Positions 1 to 11,381 of a stretch of DNA of 64,000 nucleotides are shown piece by piece. Source of the stretch: Podospora bellae-mahoneyi (taxonomy: Eukaryota; Ascomycota; Sordariomycetes; Sordariales; Podosporaceae); contig NW_026946361.1 of NCBI RefSeq assembly GCF_035222275.1, positions 62,001-126,000 of the forward strand. The letters run 5' to 3'. Position 1 is the first letter of the stretch, and the number at the start of each line of letters is the position of its first letter. Below the pieces are notes generated by a model. That model ran no database searches. It was not told where the DNA came from and was given only the letters and a program-made list of their open reading frames with translations. A program made the translations under genes and the position numbers.

Positions 1-349
1 AGGTAATATATCTTTGGATTCTGTCATTTGATTGATGCCAAAAAAAAATCGAGCCAAAGATCAAAATGACCTCAGGGTGCAGAGGGTCTCGGTGCTAAAA
101 TTAGCTGGTTTTGGCCCACTCTTCCAGGGGGTCCGGTCTGTTTCTCGCGGGCGTCATTGGCACCTAGCTCCGCTCTCGGCAGGCACGGCGTCCACCTGCT
201 CTACACGACAAACATTTATCAACCAACAACTGGAAACGAGGCACGAGCAAAAGGGCCACATTACCGTTGGTGTCGCAGTCTGCAACTATTCACAATGCCA
301 TCATAGTTTTTCGTTGCGTGCGCAACAGTAGGATCAGTCACCGTTGAAG
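1..349. other. 5' flank of the ZIP transporter gene
   Basis: No coding signal that I recognise. The stretch ends one base before the ATG at 350 and probably holds the promoter and leader of the zinc transporter gene. An open frame runs through most of it but has no recognisable protein features. Confidence 0.5.
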
Positions 350-1797
350 ATGGAGCCAAACTTGCTCGCACCACGAGCCAATGGTGCGTCTTCCTTTGGC
401 CAACTGCGGCGCATCACTGACAGGAAAGTAGAATGGTCACAGATTCCAACTTCTCTCCTCCTCGCCGAACTTTCCCGACGCGACGACGCCGATCACGATC
501 AACGACCAGCTTGCGGCTCCGGCAAAAACAGCCATGGCTACGACACGCCGCTTCACGTCTTCGCCCTGTTCCTGATTCTCACCATCAGCACCTCGGCCTG
601 CGCCTTTCCGCTCTTTTCTCAACGAGTAACGAAGCCGGGGAAGCGCCAAAAGAATGTTCTGTTTGTCTGTCAGCACTTTGGCACTGGTGTCTTGATGGCC
701 ACAGCGTTTGTGCACTTGCTGCCCACTGCCTTTGTGTCCCTGACAGATCCTTGCCTGCCTCATGTTTTCAGCAAGGGGTACCGGCCACTGGCTGGGCTGA
801 TAGCCATGATTGCGGCGTTTGTGGTCGTGGTGATTGAGTCGATCCTGTCGAGCCGAGGGGCCGGGCATAGTCACTCACATTCCTGGGACGACGAGGACTC
901 GGAGGAAGGGCACGAAGAGGCAAAACACACGCGCACGCACGGACATGCTGGACACTCGAGGACCCCGGATATCGCCATGGACGATCTGGAAGGGGCTGGA
1001 GAGCATCGGGGCTTGGTTTCCGGGGCCTCACCTCTTCCGGGAGGCACTCCTCTGATGCAGGCCAAATCGCGCCAGAGCAGGGATTCGTTCGAACGAGAAA
1101 GGGAGTCCCTGGAGCTGGAGCTCAGCTTGGATGAGCTCAATGGCAGCGGACAGGGTGGCTCGACACGGCTCCTGGCCATGTCGAAACCGTTGCCAGCTCT
1201 TCCCGCACATGCGCACAGCGGACATCATCACCAAGGCCCCCCAAACGCGGAGGAACAGCAACGTATGATGCTTCAGTGCGTTTTGTTGGAAGCCGGTATT
1301 CTGTTTCACAGCGTGTTCATCGGCATGGCCCTGTCTGTTGCCACAGGCCCATCCTTTGCCGTTTTTCTTCTGGCCATCTCCTTTCACCGTATGTGCGCCC
1401 TTTCCGCTCTGACAGACAGAAATCCTAACAATGAACAGAATCCTTCGAAGGTCTTGCGCTGGGAACACGCATTGCAGCCCTCCACTTTCCCAAATCCTCT
1501 CCCCATCCTTGGCTGATGGTTCTGGCATTTGGCATGACCACGCCCATCGGCCAAGCCATCGGGCTGTTTGTCCACAGGTTCTACGACCCCATGAGCCAGA
1601 CAGGCTTGCTCATGGTTGGTTTTATGAACGCCATATCTGCCGGTCTGTTGCTCTTTGCCGGGCTTGTCCAGCTGCTGGCAGAAGACTTTTTGAGTGAAAA
1701 GAGCTACAAGACACTGAGAGGACGGAAACGAGTGAATGCCTTTCTGGCAGTGGCCGGAGGCGCAAGCCTGATGAGCCTGGTGGGGGCCTTTGCCTAA
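350..1797 (+). CDS. ZIP-family zinc/iron transporter (Zrt-like)
   Basis: Predicted plasma-membrane or vacuolar divalent-metal permease of the ZIP family, 465 residues in two exons (350-1388 and 1439-1797). The 50-base intron starts gtatgt and ends acag; splicing restores the helix-5 signature HQSFEGLALG (around residues 346-355), which cannot be read without it. Hydrophobic segments lie around residues 65-90, 105-125 and 145-165, then a His-rich cytosolic loop (HSHSHSW, HTRTHGHAGH) of the kind thought to bind zinc, then helix 4 with ILFHSVFIGMAL and helix 5 with its His and Glu, as expected for ZIP metal ligands. The first in-frame ATG is at 350. The 59-base gap to the convergent AA8 gene is very short. 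Which metal is carried cannot be read from sequence. Confidence 0.93.
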
Positions 1798-1856
1798 TAC
1801 CAATCTTTGTTGTACCATATACAGGCCTCTATACTAATGATATACTCCTGCACATA

Positions 1857-2610
1857 TCATGACCGCTTGTTCTGAACATATTGCGTAAACGTGGCCCTAG
1901 CGTTCTTGCCAAAGTCCAGCGCGTTGCTAAACATGCCTTGGTTGTTGTGCACAGGAAAGCTACCGGATGGGTTTGAAGGCTGGGGCACGGCGGTGCGGCT
2001 GATAGCCCAGGCAAAGGTCGACGCACTGCCAGACTGTGTTTCGAGGCGCCCGCCGTTTTGCTGGCTGTTCCACCTGCTGCAGCCCGTGCAGACAACCTCG
2101 ACGGTCCAGTGTGTCGAGTTGCGTGCTGTCGACAGGGTGCGCAGGGTGGCACCGCTGTAGAGGCCAGGGGTAGTGCGGCCGCTATGGGAAACATCAGCTT
2201 TTGATCTCATCAACCTGTTCCCAAGATACATACGCGCTCCACCTCGACGACACAGACACCTGACCCGAGTTTCCGTTCGGCCATGCAACCGTGAGCGGAT
2301 TGTTGGTCATCCCGCCGCCCCAGGCAAAGCCAACCCATGTCTGGGCAACGGGGGAGATGATCTGGAGGATGGTGTCGTATGCCGCATTGTTGGTCGCGTC
2401 AGAGGGCAGGGCGATGCGGTAGGTGGGCGCGGTGGCCGAGGTGTAATACTGAAGAAAGCAGAGACTCGGCACGTTGCCGGAGGCGGTGGAGCAGTATTTT
2501 GAGGTGACGCCGTACACTTGCCGCGGTTCTATCTCGGACGAGGGAGTCACCGGGGAGGAGGCTGCCAGCAAAGGTGTGGCGAAGAACGCGACGAGTGATG
2601 GCAGATGCAT
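1857..2610 (-). CDS. Secreted lone AA8 cytochrome domain protein (CDH cytochrome-like)
   Basis: A 233-residue secreted b-type cytochrome related to the haem domain of cellobiose dehydrogenase. Exons 2610-2234 and 2181-1857; the 52-base intron (gtatgt...catag) joins SSRWSA to GRTTPGLYSGA. A signal peptide covers residues 1-18. Family haem ligands appear present: Met101 in GGGM, aligned with Met65 of the Phanerochaete enzyme, and His204 in FPVH, aligned with His163. The paired cysteines C157/C160 (CTGC) are also kept. There is no flavin dehydrogenase domain and no CBM1 after it, so it is a stand-alone AA8 unit. In the family such domains pass electrons to lytic polysaccharide monooxygenases or ferric iron; the role here is inferred. 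It lies 593 bases from the end of a sugar transporter gene on the same strand. Confidence 0.9.
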
Positions 2611-3203
2611 GGTGAACGATTCGGGTCCAATTCAGGGGTAATTTCTTGCCAACATAGAACCCAAGAACAGAGGGAAAGGCTTGGAATTTATCATCGTATT
2701 TTTGTCTACTATTCCCTCCTTCTCAAACTGGTCATACAGAGTCTCGCTGATCTGTCGTTCATGGTTGCTCTCCGGATAAAGTCCATATGAGGCATCACCC
2801 TTGCCATCCATGTGTTATATAGAGTATTTGCACTGATCAACTCCTCCAGCTATCGTCGAGCGGCAAGGGATCGGCAGCAAATCAGAGATCCCGTTTCACA
2901 AATCAAGTGATCCCGGCCGGTGGGCGAACAACAGCCTGAAGGACCTCTGCCACTTCACCACGTCGTGTCTCTGAGCTCATCCTCCGAGATGTAACCCCCC
3001 TGAAGGGCTTCTCTTTGATTTGAAATAATGTTTACTATGATCCAATCAATCAGCAGTGTTTGGAAACAGGCAGAAAACCTACAACGGAGACAACACCAAG
3101 CAGGAAGGTCGTAAAAGCGTGGACAATGAATCAAACATGCTCATTCATTCATCATTGAGTTCCTAATGAGTTTCTACCACTTGCAACAACATCCTGCTCG
3201 GGT
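2611..3203. other. Intergenic region upstream of the AA8 gene
   Basis: It lies between the 3' end of the sugar transporter and the start of the AA8 gene, both on the minus strand, so it should hold the AA8 promoter and the transporter terminator. No coding signal seen. A TATA-like run (ttatatag) sits near 2815. Confidence 0.4.
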
Positions 3204-4963
3204 CTAAATGATTTCTTTTTGCTGAACCTTTGTGTCCTTTTCGGATGTCTCTTGGACATCATCCCCATCCACCGACGCCTTCTCTGGGGCCTCGGTCACG
3301 CCAAACAGCTGGTCCATGGCCTCGAGAGAGACGCCCTTGGTTTCTGGGATAAAGAACCAGACAAACACAAACATGGAAAAGCAGAAGCTGCCAAAAATGA
3401 GGTATGTTCTAGATTTTTGGTTAGTAACCATTTGACTGGTCATATCAAGAGACGCCTACCCATAACCGTCACTTCCGACAGTCACCAACATGGTTGGTAC
3501 AGCACGGGCAACAACAAAGTTGAAGAGCCATTGAGTGGCGGCAGCGTACGAGACGTTGAGAGACCGAAGACGAGCGGCGGGAATTTCGGATGCCAAAATC
3601 CAGCAAGCAGGTCCCCAACCGAATTGGAAGAATCTGTTGCTCTGTCAGTTCATACGAGACAACCGAGAGGATCAGGGTGAGTACGTACGCAGCAAACAAA
3701 AAGATGGACACGAGCGCAAAGTACCCGGCCGGGGGAACCTCCTCACCAGCCCTGGGCGGTGAAATGCGCACATACAAGCCAATGTAGAACATGGCCAGGC
3801 CTTGGGCGATACTAGTCCACAACAGCGAGCGCCTGCGTCCGAGGGAATCGGCCATGAAGAGCAGGAAGCAAATGCAGCTGACCACCTTGACAATACCATA
3901 GATGCCAGTGCTGAAAAGCGAGGTAGAAGTGCCAGTCAGACCGAGGTTCTGGAAGATGGTTGGTGCGTAGGTGTTGATGGCGTTGGTGCCCGTCATTTGC
4001 TGGCAAATCATCAAAGTAATGCTGATAAGTACGCGCTTTCGGTTGCCAGGGATCGTCCACATCTCCTTTTGCAACTTCCAGTAGGTGGCATCGCCAATGA
4101 GGCGCCGATCCTGCTCCAGCTGATCGACGATTTCTTGAAACTCCTCTTGGACGTACGGGTGTGTGGGTGGCAGGTTGCGGATGTTGGACAAGATGCGCTT
4201 GCAGTCCTCCCATCTATCCTTTCGTGCCAGCCAACGAGGCGACTCGTGGCAGAGAAGCATGCACCCACACAGGAGCGCAGCAGGTAGGGCCTGAATGGCG
4301 AGCGGAAAGATGTACATGATAGGGCCATCCGGGAAGTGAATCGAGACGGAATAGTTGATCCAAAAGGCAATCATGCCCCCCGTGACGATAAACAGCTGGT
4401 ATAGGCCGGTAAGGAGTCCACGAATGGCGCGGGGCGAGTTCTCGGACACATAGATCGGGTTCACGGCCGAAGCAGCTCCAACACCAACACCAGCCACGAA
4501 CCGACCGACGTACATGGCCGCCAGCTTCCCAGAGGCAGCAGCTTGCATGATGACACCGATGATGATAACCAGAGAGGTTGCGATGAGGCACCATTTGCGG
4601 CCGAATCGATCTGTGAGAGGCGAAGCAATGAGCGCACCGAGGAAGCAACCAGCTTGAAGGGTCGAGACGATGTTGGCGGCGAGATTGGCGGTAGCGACGG
4701 AATTGCGGTCACCGAGGCCAAAGTCTCGAACGAAGGGGGGTAGGACGATAACACCGCCGATGACCGAAGAGTCCCAGCCAAAAGACATGGCACCGAAGCA
4801 GGCCTATACACAACATCGTGGTAAGTGTCTGATCAAGCCAGATAAACAAAAGTCTTACCGAACAAGCAAGCAAGTACACCCTCCATCCGTAGATCTCGGC
4901 AGGATCCGTGGCCATGGCCTTGTTCCGCACGATCTTGCGGAGAAGCTTTTGTGAGAGACCCAT
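3204..4963 (-). CDS. MFS sugar transporter (hexose/quinate permease type)
   Basis: Twelve-helix sugar:proton symporter of 532 residues in four exons: 4963-4859, 4803-3689, 3633-3460, 3408-3204. Introns are 55, 55 and 51 bases with gtaag, gtacgt and gtagg donors. Family marks are plain: DRFGRKW in the loop after helix 2, HESPRWL before the central loop, DSLGRRRS in the second half and [15 protein letters not shown] after helix 12. Splicing restores [18 protein letters not shown], a stretch typical of this family. It probably sits in the plasma membrane. The substrate is unknown: the family covers glucose, maltose, xylose and quinate carriers. A start at 5011 would add 16 residues; 4963 was chosen because [10 protein letters not shown] opens more like the family. 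It lies in tandem with the AA8 gene downstream. Confidence 0.93.
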
Positions 4964-6513
4964 GGTGGGCAGCGATCTGACGGTGATCCTCGTGATTTGA
5001 ATGAGATGCAATCAAGCCTGGAGTTGAGAGCTCCTGGCGTTTGCTGCTAACAAGCAAAAGGAAAACAGCACCGCGAGGACCAGATTGCAACAAGAGACTG
5101 GAACACGACGGGATACTCCATCTCAGGCCTTTTTGTAGTTGCACCGCAGCCATCTATGATCTGGACGGGTGAACGGGTTTGTCTCTGGCTTGTTTCTCGC
5201 CTGATTGGCGAATGTGTTGGCCCCCATGCCTGCTGCCACCGTCTGGGGATGCGGAGAAGCATCCTCTCAAGGAGATCATGGGGCGACTGTGCACTCGGGA
5301 TACAGAAAAAGTCTTGCAGCGAATGGTGTGTGAGAGCAGGGGGGCTAGAGCAGGCGAGAGATGGACGCATGTCGTTGGATGGGCTTCTGTAGAGGCTGGT
5401 CTGCCATGCTTTCGCTACCTTGCACCGGCACGGTAAAGCCCCAGGGTTGTCCTTTTTTCCACCAAGAAGAGGAGGTTGAGGTTGCGGCCAGAGTGGGTGC
5501 TGCTACAAAAAGCCAAGTACATATAAACAACGGTTTTCTTATCCCGTTGCCAAGACGGCAGCTTTGAGCGCCAGAGATCTCTTGAGTCTTGGCCACGGGA
5601 CGCGATAGTGAAGGGGAGATATCTGATGGCTGGAGAGAGAGACTGCGTTGTGAGCATGGAATTTGACGTTGAGATGCTGAGGTCTATGAATTCCGAGATG
5701 ATCATTGAAGGAGACATTAACTGAGGGTCTCATCATGCCAATCTGGAAAGGTGAAGATAAGGTATGGTCGCTTCCAGTGCCGCTCGGTATTAGCCTATTC
5801 GTAGTATGGCAGTTGGAGTAGTTCAAGGGTCGGGATGTTCTCGGTGGTGTGCGACCGACTTGGCTCTCTTGGCTGAGTCTGACAGGGGGTGATGCGGGAT
5901 GCGGGGAACCTGGACCAGCTCTTGTTATCGGTGGGGGAAGGGGCGATTAAGGTCAGGTACGACCTGCTCTTGCTCCAAGGCCCTTATTTCCACCAGAGGA
6001 AGAAGGAGCTTCACAACCTGTGGAAAGAAGAGCATTCCCTTTCATGCGCTATGGAAAAATACTCGTCTTCTCTTAATAAAATATCCAAAACCCGACAAGT
6101 CGACGACAGGTCTAATATTCAACATCTAGGCCTTCTCCAATTATCCAGAGTTGCACATCAAGCGGTTCGAGACGAGGGGTCCAATTTAGCCAGACCTCCA
6201 GAGGGTGACAATCAAGACCAGCTCACACGTGGCATCTTTGCCCGATGCTGCTCGTCCCGCAACGCCGGGCCAGGGTGTTGCTCAGTGCTCACTCACTCTG
6301 GCTGCCATCCTTGGTGACTTCATCCAGGAATTTCTCCACGAATGAGAAAAGACCATCCACTCCGGACCAGGCCAGTCAGCAACGCGCCTACTATAGCTGA
6401 TCATCTGACAGACGAAGCATGGAAGATACAGCCAGTAGCTGTTTACTGCCCGTTGAATTCATGCTGATCGCTTCACCGAATTCCATGTACCTGGTCTGAC
6501 ACCCATCACGAGA
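4964..6513. other. 1.55 kb divergent intergenic region, no gene seen
   Basis: It separates the minus-strand sugar transporter from the plus-strand BNR gene and so holds both promoters. Several short open frames exist (for example a plus-strand one from the ATG at 5892 to 6317) but none shows a domain, signal peptide or splice-supported extension. Confidence 0.4.
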
Positions 6514-8007
6514 ATGCTTTCACGTCCCACCTACACGGTGCTGGGTTCAGATCCCACCAACCGCAAATGCAGAATCAATTGTTATGCCTTTCAGCAGGAT
6601 GCCATCGTCACATTTCAAGGCTGGCAGTATGCTGCCTTTTGCAGCCCCCTTCCAGATGTCGCTGAACCGCTTTATGTGCACCTCGCCAGGAGGCGGCTCC
6701 TAGAACCCCCACACGATAATCCGGGAAGCTGGGAGGTGCTGGCATTGACAGACTACCCCCAGACAGTTGATGACGGCCACAATACCGTTCAGCTAGGCAT
6801 CTGTCCTGGTGACGGCACAATTCATCTATCATATGATCATCATTGTGATGTGTATGCCAAAGTGGTCCATGTGGTGAATAGTAGGTACATTCGTTGACAC
6901 CGATTTAGGCTTCGCTATCGTTACTCCTGTCGAGATCTTGCCTTGAAGCCCACCGAGTTCACCTGGATAAGCTCCCACTTTACAACAACGCTCGACTACC
7001 TTCCCGGGCTCCCTGCGTCTCACAAACCCTTCCATTACGTCACCTACCCCCGGTTCTGTGCGGCCGATTCTGATCTTCTTTTTACGCTCAGAGACGGCAA
7101 AGCAGGTCTGGGAAATGACCATCTTTATGTCTATTCTTCTTCCTCTGGCCGTTGCTCCTACCTTGGCCAGCATCTCACTGGGATTCAAAGCAATCCGTAT
7201 ATCCATGGCCTGAGCTACCGCTCGGGCAGACTGCATTTGACATGGGTCTACCGTGATTTTGTCCACTATGACGGATGGGATGATCTCGCAGACGCCAAGC
7301 ACAAGCAGCAGGCTGGGCCCAACGGAGCGGAGAACAATCATGATTTATGTTATGCTTACAGCGACGGCCTCGGAAAAACATGGAAGAATGGCCAGGGCAA
7401 AGAGATTGCGTCAAGAGACCTGGGGATTAGCACTATCGATAACAACAGCGAGGGGATTGTTGTTTTTCGCATCCCTAAAAGATCAGGTCTCACAAATCAG
7501 GAATCTCAAGTCGTTGATCTGGATGGCGGTGTCCATGTTTTGAACAGGAGTTCCTTGCCAGTTGGATCGAACCACAGGAGCGGCGTAAAAGCCGTCCACT
7601 GGAGACATTATTACAAGGCGCCGGATGATGATGGTGCGTCTGGTTTCCTTTGGCGTTGCTATCAAAGCTAACATGAATGTCCAGGAATTTGGTCTGAATT
7701 TATGCTCCGACCAGTATATGGCAGCACCAGGGGAAGGCTGGCTGTTTCAAAAACCGGGGATGTAATCATCATTCTTCCCGATGCACAAAATGGACGTGTG
7801 TATATTGAAAAGGCAACCAAAAGCAGTGGGTATACTGTTCATGAAGAGGTTTGGTCTGGAGAAGGGCTCAGGGGTGAACCACTGGTTGACCTGCCACGGT
7901 TGGAGAACGATAACGTGTTGTCGTTGATGGTCTTGGCTGATACCAAACCATCAAATGACATAGATTCAGGAACGAGGAATGTTGTGGTATTGGACTTTGA
8001 ATTGTAA
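6514..8007 (+). CDS. BNR-4 repeat protein (putative beta-propeller carbohydrate-active protein)
   Basis: A 461-residue protein in three exons: 6514-6851, 6909-7633, 7685-8007. Introns are 57 and 51 bases. The first junction gives YDHHCDVLRYRY, a stretch I associate with BNR_4-type proteins; the second gives GIWSEF. Later landmarks are HYVTYPRF, the WVYRDF strand and a YAYSDGLGKTW strand typical of BNR Asp-box repeats. No signal peptide is visible from this start, so it is predicted intracellular unless a missed 5' exon exists. BNR_4 proteins are seven-bladed propellers that include ulvan-type lyases (PL24/PL25) and many uncharacterised fungal members; I cannot assign a substrate or reaction. 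It converges on the Zn2Cys6 gene with a 159-base gap. Confidence 0.82.
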
Positions 8008-8166
8008 TCATACACCGTTGCCTGTATGCTATGTACGCGAACTGAATATTCCCTTCCTTTCGTGTGCTCCCATGTCCTCTCCGGATATCTTCCCAAACTA
8101 TTTAAAAAAAAAGGTATCATGACTCGTATCATCATCCGAAAACAAATTGAAAGGAAAAGAAGTCAT

Positions 8167-9980
8167 TTAAACAAATCCAGTCAAGGTCTCCAAGCTTGAA
8201 AAATCCGCTCTCCCGTTTCGCCCATGTCCCCTCAACTTGGCATACACATTGATTCTCCCGTATTCCGGACCGGTATCGACCGTCCTAACAATCCACATTG
8301 TCCTCCTCTTCTTGAATCCTCTTGTTTGTTCAAAGCCTGTTTCTTGGTCAACATTTCTCTTTTCTCTCGGGACAAAAAGCAGCATCTTCTTACTTGGAGT
8401 TTTGTAACATGGCTCGGTGTTTGCTCTCAAGGGGAATCCCATTTGATTCCCTAGATCCTTTGAATAATGCACGGGATGGGACTGTTGATCATAGCTCTCT
8501 GGCTCGGCAGATGGCATGTCCATCTCCAGATAGGATGTCGGGTTCTGATCCCAGCTGTACAAGTTTTCGCTCTGGAATTGTGAGATTTCAGAGTCAAAAG
8601 GCACAGCAACCAGGGGCGGTGGGGGTTCAAAAGGCCGTTCCGCTCTCGGTGTTGACTCGTCCCAATACACGGGGTTCGAGTCCGCCATCTTTCCTCTGCT
8701 GCTGCGCTCGATTCCCTGCATCTCCTCGCTTGGTGGCGTCAAGATTCCGTGGCCCCAAACATACCCTTTGGCCTGGGACCCATCCGTTTCCCCGAGCAAA
8801 GTTGGTGTGATCCTACCCCACCCTTTACCGGCCCATTCAATCACTCTTCTCTCCATTTCCGTGTCCATCTTGATGCCAAGCAAACCGCCGAGATAGATCA
8901 GGTGATGGGCCAGCATTTGACACAAGTGATCCCGCATCGCCAGCCAAAGTGTCGGGCTCTGCTGAAACTCCCAATCTTCCACCTGCATGCCAGCCTCGGA
9001 TTGTCGCTCCATCTCTTGCCCCATGCTCTTGCTCGAGTAACCAACCCCCAACACAGCCCCCAGCACGACCAGGAACAGAACCTGGCAGCTTTCTCTCGAC
9101 AGCTTCCCCAGGTACTGTGGTGTCAGTAGCTTATCCAACGCCAACAGCATTCTCGACCCCGACATCCTCCCTGCTGTCCAAGCCTCCTGTTTTGTGACCA
9201 TGCCCGTCAACTTGGACTCCAAGTTGGAATACCGCATCGAAGCAGTCATCAGAAATCTCCGGAAATCATGCGTCAACTCCTCCATCTCCTTTTCCTTTTT
9301 TGACCCGTCCTCCGAGGCGAACGACAACCCTAGCAGATTCGCACACATGCCGGCCACCATACTTCCTCCTTGAAGTTCTGGCACAGTATATGCTTCATCC
9401 AGCAACCACCTCGTAATCTTTTGGTTGAAAGACGGCTTGTCGAGACTGGCAAACTCGGCCGGCTGTGCAATCCTCCCGAGCAAAGCGCCCATCTTGAGCA
9501 TCAGGGTTTCTGTCCTCATCTTCTGTGGTCCCGACTGAATCTGGAAAATGTCAACGTCGACAAACCTCGTCCGGATGCAGTAGCTCCAGCTGAGGACTTT
9601 TCTCTCTGTCCCCTTGAGGGCCGAGGTGAGGCAGGCTTGGCAGGGATTCTCAAGCGAGCACTTTTGTAGGCATGTTAGTCACCATGAGTGAATGAGTGAG
9701 ATCTCCAGACACAAACCTCAATCTTGAGCATCCTACACCGCAAGCAAGCACCCTGTCTTCTCACGCCCAGTACCTTTTCCTTGGCTTGGTCGGTTAATCT
9801 CGCCCTTTTTGGTTTCCCTCCCGACGGCGGTGTGCCCTGCAGCGGGTGTTGTAGTCGAAAGCAGTGTATGTGTCGTGCAAAAGTCGGGATGGTGTTTGAT
9901 CGTTCGACCTGACGTTGTTGAAAAGAAACCCGGACGAGTTGCTGTTCAGCCGCATTCTCTTGATCTGGCGGGTTGTTCAT
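8167..9980 (-). CDS. Zn2Cys6 fungal transcription factor
   Basis: Nuclear regulator of 585 residues in two exons (9980-9717, 9660-8167) with a 56-base intron that splits the zinc cluster, a common place in this family. The cluster reads C79-x2-C82-x6-C89-x5-C95-x2-C98, preceded by basic KPKRAR and RRQG. The last cysteine (C116) lies 17 residues after C98 instead of the usual 6-9; an extended variant of this loop seems to be its subfamily's habit. The rest is a helical middle region and a C-terminal region with Pro/Ser/Gln-rich stretches. Target genes are unknown. Its 3' end faces the BNR gene, so the two do not share a promoter. Confidence 0.85.
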
Positions 9981-11381
9981 TGGTATATGTAAATAAAGGA
10001 GGGGGGGCTAGAACCGGCAGGGTGGGTAGGTTGGTGATGGTGGTGGCGAAGCTAGCTCCTAGCATGTAATACAATGGTTCCTAGCAACTTTCCAACCCCA
10101 GCTGAGACTGCTAGACATTTCCCAGGCTGGGCCCAGCTCCCAGGTGGATGGGCGCAAAACGGATCGATAATCTCACACACTAGAGACTGGGTAGACGGAG
10201 AAACAGAGACATGAGACAATTTTCCTGCTCTCGGGCAACTGAGCCTGAACTTGCAGGTCCTCCTGAGCCGGAATTCCCATGGCGACCTGAATACTTTATG
10301 ACTAGTACCACACTAGCAGTGGTGCAGGTGGCCGAAACCTGTTCGAGGCTGGCTGACTGTTACACGGGTTCTCGTCGATATTCCCCCAAGCCCGCGAAAT
10401 AAACATCACCGAGCTCCCCGGATCGAGCCTAGTGCTGCTGGTGCCAGCAGGCGCACCGCATGGTTGAGGCGCTTGGCGGAGCTGCATGGTTCGAGACCCC
10501 TGTTTCGCTGGCAGCGTTTGCAACAGCGCAAGATGGCCATCATGAGACGCCGTCACAACTCACCACCCACAGCCCAGCTGGGTAGCGATTGTCGATGGAG
10601 TCTTTCCAAGAAATCTTCTGGAAATTCCCTTCATCTAATAGTGGAGATGAGGGGAGATGGGCGTGGACCCTGATCGTCATTGCGATCCAAATTCCCTCAG
10701 ATCATCTCCATATCCAACCCTAACCCCGTAGTTGGCGGTGGTCGTCCGCTCTCCTTGCCGAATTTGAGGTCAGACACTGATGAAGGCATGGCGAGAAAAG
10801 GATGTCCAGATTGGGTAAAAATCACAGCTTACCGAGAAATCATGCGGCTCCAGGCGCGTCTGTTGGCGGTGTGTGTGGCTGCTTGTTGTCACTCGCTTTC
10901 TTTTTGCGGGCAGCAGGGATGGCACTGCCACAGGCAGCCAATCGGAGAAATACCAGGATCTCGTCCAAGCTGAAAAACCGTTTGAGAAAACACCAGGCCA
11001 GCTGAAAACCCCTGCTTTGGCCAACAAGATCGGATTCCAGGCGCCACCACCATCATTTCCTTCTCAAAATTGTTGGCATCCGCTCCTTTCGTGTTGGCTT
11101 GGTTTTTGAGGATCCGTCCGGAGATGCGCCTGCCGTAACACAACTGCACCTGCGACTGCACCTGTGACTTTATTTTTATTCCCACCTTTGCAGCCGCCTT
11201 CTCGGGTGCTCGTGATCCTTCCTATATTGCAAGAGGCTAGCGCACCTATCTGCATGTCATCGCACTGTCCCGCTTGGCAACACATCCACCCAGCATCCAC
11301 TTTGCACATCAGATCATCATGGATTGTTTTCTTGATACATGGAATGTTGGTGCCAAAATCCTCAAGTTCTTCCTTTCGACA
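9981..11381. other. 1.4 kb region without a recognisable gene
   Basis: It lies between the 5' end of the Zn2Cys6 gene and the 3' end of the aspartic protease gene, both on the minus strand, so the part near 9981 should hold the regulator's promoter. Only short open frames are present. I see no tRNA, repeat or protein signature. Confidence 0.4.

Noticed and set aside
5892-6317. 141-residue plus-strand open frame between the sugar transporter and the BNR gene
   Set aside because: No signal peptide, domain or plausible splice link; likely chance.
8660-8695. ggttcgagtcc, resembling a tRNA T-loop
   Set aside because: It lies inside the coding exon of the Zn2Cys6 gene and no cloverleaf can be drawn.
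10440-10515. tRNA-like ggttcgagacccc stretch
   Set aside because: The box B resemblance has no matching acceptor and anticodon stems around it, and no box A at the right distance.
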